Shown here: positions 1 through 6,600 of the stretch, in pieces
Position numbering within the stretch: the first letter of the stretch is position 1
Layout: each line of letters starts with the position of its first letter
Assembly: GCA_945485625.1 (NCBI GenBank)
Contig: CALYSH010000052.1
Span: 1 to 8,055 of the forward strand
Origin: an uncultured Lachnospiraceae bacterium
Lineage (GTDB): Bacteria > Bacillota > Clostridia > Lachnospirales > Lachnospiraceae
Reading direction: 5' to 3'
Length of the DNA: 8,055 nucleotides
Program-made: the position numbers and the translations under genes
The notes under the pieces: generated by a model
The model's input: only the letters and a program-made list of their open reading frames with translations
What the model was told of the DNA's origin: nothing
Databases searched by the model: none

Positions 1-169
1 ATTCACAGAAAGGAATGTAATCATCTATCGCCATATGAATAATCTGGAAAGCTCTGGCATTTTTCTGCTCCAGAATTCCCCACCAGGTCAGATATAAAAT
101 CATGTATAAAAGCACGGGGATGCCATGCTTATACTTTTCATAAAATTTTGACAAAGAAAAAGATTTCAT
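1..169 (-). CDS. PAP2-family membrane phosphatase, N-terminal part (truncated by window edge)
   Basis: A minus-strand reading frame opens with ATG at 169-167 and stays open for 56 codons to the window edge. A GAGGA Shine-Dalgarno (complement of 181-185) lies 11 nt upstream. Residues 15-31 form a hydrophobic segment rich in aromatics (IPVLLYMILYLTWW), followed by a stretch ending HMAIDDYIPFCE (residues 45-56). A first TM segment, then an H-x(3)-DD-x-IPFCE stretch, is what I recall from the N-termini of clostridial PAP2 (phosphatidic acid phosphatase type 2) proteins. These membrane enzymes dephosphorylate phospholipid or undecaprenyl-type substrates on the outer face. The catalytic motifs (KX6RP, PSGH, SRX5HX3D) lie further downstream and are not in the window, so activity cannot be judged. 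It shares strand with the TetR gene, but a probable terminator separates them. Confidence 0.72.
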   Translation of the reverse strand, partial: MKSFSLSKFYEKYKHGIPVLLYMILYLTWWGILEQKNARAFQIIHMAIDDYIPFCE

Positions 170-229
170 TTTGTTATATATCCTCAAACAAACTACAACA
201 TATAGTAACAAATAACTTTAATTACGGAC

Positions 230-257
230 AGTATATCAAAAATGTTAAAAAAAGCAA
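230..257 (-). promoter_or_regulatory. Candidate promoter for the PAP2 gene
   Basis: On the minus strand an extended -10 reads TGATATACT (TATACT is the complement of 230-235). A TTGCTT -35-like hexamer (complement of 252-257) lies 16 bp upstream. The -10 is good and the -35 matches only TTG. The -35 falls inside the hairpin assigned to the tetR terminator, so the end of tetR transcription and the start of PAP2 transcription would be packed together. It starts about 60 nt before the PAP2 ATG. Confidence 0.4.
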
Positions 258-290
258 TGCTTTTTATGAAGCTTTGGCAATCTTCATAAA
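247..290 (-). terminator. Probable tetR terminator, tandem AT-rich hairpins
   Basis: Forty-five nt past the tetR stop there is a perfect 9-bp inverted repeat, TTTATGAAG (263-271) and CTTCATAAA (282-290), with a 10-nt loop. Immediately beyond it, in the minus direction, a second inverted repeat, AAAAAGC/GCTTTTT with a 3-nt loop (249-265), runs into seven U (complement of 247-253). The two stems share 263-265, so their ends compete. The stems are AT-rich, so this is weaker than a classic GC-rich intrinsic terminator, but position and U-tract fit. Read on the plus strand the same second hairpin ends in GCTTTTT, so it could act weakly in both directions. Confidence 0.5.
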
Positions 291-334
291 TTCTTAAGGA
301 AATCTTTACGAAAACTGTCGGTTTGTACAATAAT

Positions 335-886
335 TTAACGTCCGCTCATGGATGTACAGAGAGCTGCCATCTCCTTGGGGGAAAGGGGACTGTCGGTGCG
401 TAACCAGGTTTCAATGACGCCTACATAACCAGAGATGATAAAGGCAAGATGGTATTCCAGATGCTCTGTGCCCTGCGGAGCGGAAAGCACTTCTTTCAAG
501 CGCTCCTCCACCATGTGCTTCATCCGGTTTACGAAGGATAAGTCGCCATGGGGACCAATCAGAGCCTTTGCCAGAGCGCGGTTCTTGTGAATGACACTGA
601 ATACGTCATACAGTACATCGTATGGGGTATCGGTGATTCCATCCTGCTGCAGGTCTGCACGAATGACAGCTTCGAACTCTGCAAAGAAGTCATCCTCCAG
701 TTGATTGATCATATCATATATATCGCTGTAGTGCAGATAAAAGGTACCGCGGTTGATGTCTGCCAGGTCCGAAAGCTCCCGGACGGAGATGTCCTTGATA
801 TCCTTTTCCTGCATCAGCTGAAGCAGGCAATGTGTAAGACTGGCTCTTGTTTTTCGGGCCCTTCGGTCCAAAGTTTTTGGTATCAT
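335..886 (-). CDS. TetR/AcrR-family transcriptional regulator
   Basis: This 183-residue protein is a usual length for TetR repressors. The N-terminal DNA-binding domain is clear: basic start (RRARKT, 8-13), a first helix (about 14-27), then the helix-turn-helix with ISVRELSDLADINRGTFYLHY at 33-53, ending in the near-invariant G-T-F-Y-x-H-Y. Residues 60-183 form a helical ligand and dimer domain. The stretch GPHGDLSFVNRM (111-122) and GYVGVIETWL near 153-162 resemble the TetR_C_8-type C-terminal domain (PF14278); this is recognised by eye only. The ATG at 886-884 has AAAGGA about 6 nt upstream. It is divergent from the MMPL exporter gene across a 237-bp spacer, the usual arrangement for a local repressor of an efflux gene. 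A palindrome overlapping its own promoter suggests autoregulation. The effector is unknown, but a hydrophobic substrate of the exporter is the natural guess. Confidence 0.93.
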   Translation of the reverse strand: MIPKTLDRRARKTRASLTHCLLQLMQEKDIKDISVRELSDLADINRGTFYLHYSDIYDMINQLEDDFFAEFEAVIRADLQQDGITDTPYDVLYDVFSVIHKNRALAKALIGPHGDLSFVNRMKHMVEERLKEVLSAPQGTEHLEYHLAFIISGYVGVIETWLRTDSPLSPKEMAALCTSMSGR

Positions 887-935
887 GTGTTATCCTTTCT
901 GAAATGGACTCCCCCAATTCTAAACATTTTATGAA

Positions 936-975
936 TAATCAACATTTATATATGAATATGTCGATTAAACAACAT
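936..975. promoter_or_regulatory. Candidate TetR operator cluster (three related half-sites)
   Basis: Three related half-sites are visible: TAATCAACAT (936-945), the inverted ATGTCGATTA (958-967), and TAAACAACAT (966-975). The first two form a 32-bp imperfect palindrome with 10-bp arms, 9 of 10 positions complementary. The last two form a compact palindrome, ATGTCGATTAAACAACAT (958-975), with 7 of 9 pairs, a size typical of TetR-family operators. The first and third are 9/10 direct repeats exactly 30 bp apart. The cluster covers the -10, spacer and -35 of the proposed tetR promoter. Binding by the adjacent TetR is inferred, not shown. Confidence 0.5.
945..972 (-). promoter_or_regulatory. Candidate tetR promoter
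   Basis: On the minus strand, TATAAA (complement of 945-950) is preceded at 16 bp by TTGTTT (complement of 967-972). The -10 matches five of six consensus bases and the -35 three of six. Transcription would start about 50-60 nt before the tetR ATG. The element lies inside the palindrome cluster at 936-975, so a bound repressor would block it. Confidence 0.42.
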
Positions 976-994
976 ACAAACGAGTAATTGATTA

Positions 995-1033
995 TTGTAT
1001 TTTGATTGACACTTATTATAATAATGAAAAAAT
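995..1033 (+). promoter_or_regulatory. Candidate promoters for the MMPL-GLUG operon
   Basis: Two overlapping candidates are visible. A perfect TATAAT (1017-1022) has only a weak TTGTAT (995-1000) 16 bp upstream. A perfect TTGACA (1006-1011) has only a weak AAAAAT (1028-1033) at 16 bp. The sequence does not decide between them. Either would start transcription at about 1029-1040, placing the leader hairpin at the extreme 5' end of the mRNA. The proposed operator at 936-975 is upstream of both, so repression of this side would need bending, a polymer of TetR, or an unseen second site. Confidence 0.4.
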
Positions 1034-1040
1034 GAAAAAG

Positions 1041-1091
1041 CAACCATTCTTTTCAATCTGAGAGGTATTTTCCGGGAGAAAGGGATGGTTG
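1041..1091 (+). other. Stem-loop in the 5' leader of the exporter gene
   Basis: CAACCATTCTTTTC (1041-1054) pairs with GAAAGGGATGGTTG (1078-1091) to give 14 uninterrupted base pairs in RNA, 12 Watson-Crick and two G-U, around a 23-nt loop (1055-1077). No U-tract follows, so it is not an intrinsic terminator. The stem ends about 20 nt before the Shine-Dalgarno, leaving the ribosome site free. By position it would sit at or near the 5' end of the transcript, where such structures can protect mRNA; it could also be a site for a regulator. Function is inferred. No known riboswitch class is recognised. Confidence 0.5.
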
Positions 1092-1123
1092 ACTGTTATA
1101 GGGAAGAAGTGGGGGAATGATCA

Positions 1124-3631
1124 GTGACAGAAGAAAAGAACGGGAGTAAGAAGGACAGTTTTATGATTCGGGCAGCTTCTTTTATTGTAGATAAAAGGAA
1201 TCTGTTCTTTTTGATATTTTCGATAGCAGTTATCTTTTCACTGATTTCCGCGAACTGGGTATCGGTAGAAAATGAACTGGCCGAATATCTGCCGGACACC
1301 GCGGAAACCTCCATTGGTCTGGACCGTATGGAAGAGGAATTCATCACCTATGGTACAGCCAAGCTGATGATCGCCAATATTACCTATGATGACGCCCAAA
1401 CGCTTTCAGAGGAACTGGTGAAGCGGGATGATGTGTCTATGATTCAGTTTGATCATTCCAGCGACCATTACAATGATTTCTCGGCACTGTTTACGGTAAC
1501 CTTTCCTTATGAAGAGAAGGATGAACGCTGCCTGCAGGCACTGGATGAACTGCAAAAGGAGCTGGAAGGGTATGATTTGTTTGTATCCACAGAGCTGGGT
1601 GATCAGGAAAGCGAAGCCATTGCGAAGGAAATGGTGACCATAACCATATGTGTTTCCGTTATCGTACTGTTGGTATTGATTTTTACCAGTGATTCCTATG
1701 CGGAAGTGCCTGTGATGATCATGACATTTCTGACATCTGCGATTCTGGCAAAGGGGACCAATTTTGTACTTGGAACCATATCCTTTGTATCCAACAGCGT
1801 GACCATTGTGCTGCAGCTGGCCCTATCCGTGGACTATGCGGTAATCCTGCTGAATCGATATAAGGATGAACTGAAGCGTTCCGATCCAAGAACAGCGGAT
1901 ATTCTGGCTCTGAGTAAGGCTATTCCGGAAATCTGTTCTTCCTCCCTGACTACCGTGGGCGGTCTGGTGGCCATGATGTTTATGCAGTATGGTATCGGAC
2001 CGGATATGGCGGTGGTTTTGATCAAAGCCATTGCACTGAGCCTGTTAAGTGTTTTCCTGTTGATGCCTGGATTGATTATGCTTTTTTCCGGCTGGATGGA
2101 GAAAACCACCCACAAGAGCTTTGTTCCCAAGATTCCCTTCGTGGGAAAGTTTGCGTATGCAACCAGAAAGGTGATTCCCATTGTATTTGTTGCACTGATT
2201 ATGGTTGCCTATTACTTTTCTTCCAATTGCCCTTATGTCTATGGATATTCCACGTTGTCCACGGTGAAGCAGAGTGAAAAGACCGTGATAGACAAACTGA
2301 TAGATGATACCTTCACTTCTCCCAACATGGTAGCCCTGGTGGTGCCCGGAAATGATTATGAAAAGGAGGCGGCCCTCCTTCGGGAACTGGACAGTCTGCC
2401 GGAGGTAAAGAGTAGCCTGGGACTGGCAAACACTGAGGCTATGGACGGTCGGATGTTAACCGAGAAGCTGAATGCCAGGGAGTTTGCGGAGCTGGTGGAT
2501 GTGGATACGGAGCTGGCGGAGCTTTTGTATGCAGCTTACGCCATTGACGATGAAAATTATGCGAAGCTGATCAGCGGTATTTCTACTTACAGTGTCCCCT
2601 TCATTGACATGTTCCTGTTCCTGCATCAGGAGATTGAGGAAGGATATGTGACACTGGAGGGTGAACAGAAAAAGATGGTGGATGATGCCTATACCCAGAT
2701 TTCCATCGCAAAGAACCAGCTTCAGGGAGAGCACTTTGACCGTATTCTTTTATATTTAACGCTCCCCCAGGAGGGAGAAGAAACCTTTGCCTTCTTAGAC
2801 CGGATTCACAAAATTGCGGGGGAATACTACGGAGAGGATGCTGATGTGATTGTGGTGGGAGAATCCACCAGTCAGCTGGATCTGAAAACCACCTTCAGCA
2901 GGGACAATATGGTAGTCAATGTGGCCTCTGCTTTGATTGTACTGGTGGTATTGTTGTTTACCTTCCGGTCCGCAGGAATGCCCGTGCTTTTAATCGTGGT
3001 AATCGAGGGATGTATCTGGCTGAATTTTTCCTATCCCACCATTACGCACTCCAATCTGTTTTTCCTAGGATATCTGATTGTCAGCTCCATTCAGATGGGT
3101 GCCAATATCGACTATGCCATTGTGGTATCCAGCCGATATCAGGAGGTCAAAAAGGAAATGTCCCAGAGGGACGCCATCATTGATACCATGAACTTTGCAT
3201 TCCCTACCATTGTTACCTCGGGAAGTATGATGGTTCTGTCCGGAATATTAATCGGACGAATGACCAGTGACCCCTGTATCAGTGGAATCGGGGAGTGTCT
3301 GGGAAGAGGTACCATTATCTCCATCGTAGCGGTATTGTTTGCACTGCCGCAGATTCTTCTTTTGGGGGATAAGATTATAGAGAAAACCAGCTTTGATGTG
3401 AACCTGAATCTGCCGATTACCAATCAGAGTGCAAATGGTCTGGTGCGTGTGGACGGTATGGTACAGGGGCATATCAACGGTATGGTCATGGGGGTTATGC
3501 ATGCAACCATCCGGGGGGATGCCAAGGTCATGATGAAGACCGGCCATTTTGTTCCACTGGATGAGGAGGGGAAGCCCATTGGCTTGCCGGAGACGGAAAA
3601 TCAGGAGAAAGGATGTGAGCAGAATGCATAG
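1124..3631 (+). CDS. MMPL/RND-superfamily exporter, 12 TM
   Basis: This 835-residue integral membrane protein has the duplicated RND plan. TM1 is at about 27-44, an extracellular loop at 45-168, and TM2-TM6 lie between 170 and 322. TM7 is at 349-366, a second loop at 367-595, and TM8-TM12 lie between 596 and 748. An 85-residue cytoplasmic tail follows. Each half carries the MMPL signature in its fourth TM: SVDYAVILLNRY (D237-Y238) and NIDYAIVVSSRY (D663-Y664). The Asp-Tyr pairs occupy the proton-relay position known from mycobacterial MmpL3, so a proton-driven pump is expected. Substrates of the family are lipids, hydrophobic compounds or drugs; this one's is unknown. The GTG at 1124 follows GGGGGA by 7 nt and an in-frame TGA lies directly upstream at 1118. 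An ATG at 1163 also has AAGGA 7 nt upstream and would give 822 residues with TM1 intact, so the start is uncertain. Both extracellular loops lack the long coiled coil of some Gram-positive MMPL proteins; the next gene encodes one. Confidence 0.92.
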   Translation: MTEEKNGSKKDSFMIRAASFIVDKRNLFFLIFSIAVIFSLISANWVSVENELAEYLPDTAETSIGLDRMEEEFITYGTAKLMIANITYDDAQTLSEELVKRDDVSMIQFDHSSDHYNDFSALFTVTFPYEEKDERCLQALDELQKELEGYDLFVSTELGDQESEAIAKEMVTITICVSVIVLLVLIFTSDSYAEVPVMIMTFLTSAILAKGTNFVLGTISFVSNSVTIVLQLALSVDYAVILLNRYKDELKRSDPRTADILALSKAIPEICSSSLTTVGGLVAMMFMQYGIGPDMAVVLIKAIALSLLSVFLLMPGLIMLFSGWMEKTTHKSFVPKIPFVGKFAYATRKVIPIVFVALIMVAYYFSSNCPYVYGYSTLSTVKQSEKTVIDKLIDDTFTSPNMVALVVPGNDYEKEAALLRELDSLPEVKSSLGLANTEAMDGRMLTEKLNAREFAELVDVDTELAELLYAAYAIDDENYAKLISGISTYSVPFIDMFLFLHQEIEEGYVTLEGEQKKMVDDAYTQISIAKNQLQGEHFDRILLYLTLPQEGEETFAFLDRIHKIAGEYYGEDADVIVVGESTSQLDLKTTFSRDNMVVNVASALIVLVVLLFTFRSAGMPVLLIVVIEGCIWLNFSYPTITHSNLFFLGYLIVSSIQMGANIDYAIVVSSRYQEVKKEMSQRDAIIDTMNFAFPTIVTSGSMMVLSGILIGRMTSDPCISGIGECLGRGTIISIVAVLFALPQILLLGDKIIEKTSFDVNLNLPITNQSANGLVRVDGMVQGHINGMVMGVMHATIRGDAKVMMKTGHFVPLDEEGKPIGLPETENQEKGCEQNA
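3603..3617 (+). promoter_or_regulatory. Internal RBS and GTG start coupling the GLUG gene to the exporter
   Basis: AGGAG (3603-3607) lies 7 nt before GTG (3615), inside the last codons of the exporter gene. This is better spaced than the alternative ATG at 3624, which has only AGGA (3610-3613) at 10 nt. Either start overlaps the exporter stop (3629-3631), by 17 or 8 bp, so ribosomes finishing the exporter are placed on the second start. An ATG further upstream at 3549 would add a charged stretch before the signal peptide and is unlikely. Confidence 0.6.
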
Positions 3632-6600
3632 AAAATCATTGATCAGAGGACTTTCCGCAGGCCTGGCATTTCTTTTGTTGCTCTGTACATTTCCCCTGAG
3701 TGCGTTGGCAGGAGAAGAAGCTGTAGCGGAAGACAAGCTGCCGCAGCGTATTCAACGACGCTTCCTGTATATTGAGAATGTAGATGATCTGCTTCAGTTT
3801 GCCCGGGATTGCAAGATGGCGGATTACAGTGAGAACCTGAGGGTCTTTTTGAAGGCAGACCTGTATCTGGATGAGTGTACTGCCTCCGGAGAGTTTGAGG
3901 GCATTACCAGCTTTGCAGGCTGCTTTGACGGAAGACATCACACCATATACGGTCTGAAGCAGACGGAGGGCAGTGAAGCGTTGGGGCTCTTTCATTATAT
4001 AGAAGAAGGAGCTACGGTATGTAATCTGACAGTAACAGGGGAGATTTCCAGCTCCGATAGCCAGAATCATATAGGCGGTATTGCGGGAATGAATTCCGGT
4101 ACCATCCGAAACTGTCGTTTTGTGGGACATGTGAACGGAACCGGAATTTCCGGTGGCGTGGTAGGCTTAAATGGTGAGAAGGGCAAGGTGACCGGATGTG
4201 AAAGCAGCGGTTCGGTGAACGGAATACACAGCGTGGGCGGTATCGCAGGCTATAACCGTGGTATCATAGTGGATTGTATCAACGGAGCAGAAGTAAACAG
4301 CGGTACGGACTGGATGGATTTGGAAAGTGATAATGACATGTCCGCATCCCTGTCCGGAATCCTTGGACAGGTGCGTGAAAGTATGGAGGACAGCACGGAT
4401 TTTGGCGGAGTGGCCGGATTCAGTGACGGCGTGATCCAGCGATGTGAAAACAAAGGCACTGTAGGTTATTCTCATGCAGGCCGCAATGTGGGCGGAATCG
4501 TGGGACGTCAGAGCGGGCAGGTGATGGGCTGTAGGAATAGCGGATCTGTCTATGGAAAGCAGGATATCGGTGGTATTGTAGGACAGTTTGAGCCCAGAAA
4601 GGCCTTTGAGGATGCCGGCGAGCTGGATGAGATGCTTTCCGAGCTGCATGAAGAAATGAATCATCTGCTGGATGATATGGGAGCCATGGGGGATACCTTT
4701 CATACGGATTTTCAGGAATTGAATCAGAGTGCGAAGGACGCATCCGACACGGCAAAAAAAATGGGGGATGAAATGATTGATGTCATTCAGGGAAATGTAA
4801 ATGTCATCAATGAATTATCGGACCGTGTGGACTTTTGTATGAAGCACTTTGGTAAAGCCAGCGATTCCCTGAATGTTGCGCTGGATTATGCAGAGCAGAT
4901 GCAGAAGCATCTGAATCAATTAATGGATGATATCGAAGAGGCACTGCCGGACGAGGAGGACAGACGGTGGGGGGAAATAGAGATTCCGGATAATATTTCC
5001 AGCGATTTGGATCGGGTGTCGGAGAATGCGGAAAAAATGAACCATGCACTGCAGGAAGCGGGAAGAGAACTGAAGTGCATCACGGATTATTTGGATTCTC
5101 TTCAGCAATTGAAAGCGGTGAATCTGAGCCCGGAGTTCGATCAGAATGCAGACAGGCTAAAAAAACAACTGGACCATATCTCTGACGTGGCCGGCCGACT
5201 GGAGGACAATACTTATGATTACAGCCGGATTCTGGAGGAGGATTTGCGGGACATCAATGATAAAACCTATGAAATCTCCACTTTGTTGACCTACAAGGTA
5301 GACAATCTGGAGGCTTTGCTTGGCGGAGAGGATATTATTGTGGATTTATCCACTCCGGATTGCGAGGAAGAGGAAGCCTCCGGGGTGTCTGATTGTGTAA
5401 ATTCCGGTGTGATAAACGGGGACCGGAATGTGGGCGGCATTGCAGGCACTGTGGGTGTGGAAGCAACGGAATCAGACAGGACAAACAAAATCTCCATAGG
5501 AAACAAATATGTGGCAAGAGCCATTCTTCGAGGCTGCAAAAACGAAGGGTTCCTCACGGTAAAGCATGAGAATGCCGGAGGCATCGTTGGGAATCTGGAG
5601 TTGGGATACCTGTATGATTGTCAGGGCGCGGGACGTATCCAAAGTGACCAGGGCAATCATTTGGGCGGAATTGCCGGAATGAGCCGCGGCACCATTGATT
5701 CCTGCAGCTTTTCCGGAGTGCTTCGTGGAAAGAAATGCGTTGGGGGAATTGCCGGTCAGGGAACAAAAATCTCCAATTGCTATTCCATGGCAGGTCTCCT
5801 TGAAGGAGAGGGGTGGATTGGTGCCATCGCCGGGCAGGATCTGGAGGAAGACGCCGGACAAGGGGATGTGACCATTGCCAGAGAAACCATGAAGGAACGC
5901 TTTACGGAGAATTATTACGTGGGTGACAGCCTGTACGGTATCAATGGCGTCAGCTACAGGAGCTGTGCAGAAGCAATCTCCTATGAGGAACTCATGGAAA
6001 GAGAGGATGTGCCGGAGCTGTTTGCCAATCTGAATGTGACCTTCCTGGATGAACAGGAACAGGTGGTATATACCAGACAGCTTCCCTATGGCAGTGACCT
6101 TGCCTTGTTGGAGTATCCGGACCTTGGAGCGGACCATGGTGATTATATGGAGTGGGAAGGTCTGATTGGGGAAGCCTTAGAGTGTAATCTGGTGCTTCAG
6201 GCCGTGGAAACAGCAAACGTGACCACCTTAGCCAGTACGGAAACGGAAGCGGGAAAGCCCTTGGCCCTTGTCTCCGGTGTGTTTACCCGGAAAGCATTGC
6301 TGCACGCGGAATACTATACGGGACCGCTTCCGGGAGAAGCGGAAGGCTGTGAGGCCTATGCATACACAGTTCGTGGAGAATACGCTTCTCTGAACGGAAA
6401 TTCTGTTACGCCCATCCGTCTGTATCGCCCCGGAAAAGGGATGGTAACGGTGTATGGTCTTCGGAACGGACGGTGGGAAAAGCTTCCTTCCCATGCAATC
6501 GGAAGCTATGAGGAGGTAGAATTAATAGGGGAAGAGGGCACCTTTTGCCTGGTATATATCAAGGAGCGGAATCTGCTTCTTACCTACGCGGTTTTTGCGG

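Noticed and set aside
548..934. Plus-strand open frame of 128 codons opposite tetR
   Set aside because: It lies antisense to a convincing TetR gene, has no recognisable domain and no convincing Shine-Dalgarno; it is a shadow frame.
985..994. Short palindrome TAATTGATTA near the exporter promoter as a second TetR operator
   Set aside because: It is AT-rich, only 10 bp, and matches the half-site at 936-975 poorly; such sequences are expected by chance in this spacer.
1057..1090. CTGAGAGG followed by purine-rich sequence in the exporter leader, recalling the CUGAGA of TPP riboswitches
   Set aside because: The other conserved TPP elements (ACCC after CUGAGA, CUGAUCUGGAUAAUGCCAGCG-like core) are absent, and the segment forms the loop and 3' arm of a simple hairpin.
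4065..5837. Repetitive DNA or a CRISPR-like array suggested by recurring GGCGGNATNGNNGG
   Set aside because: The similarity is at protein level (GLUG motifs), spacing is irregular, copies differ at synonymous positions, and the frame is open throughout.
3248..6216. Many minus-strand open frames of 60-220 codons opposite the exporter and GLUG genes
   Set aside because: They read as low-complexity antisense translations (Pro, His, Ser rich) without domains or ribosome sites, opposite strongly supported genes.
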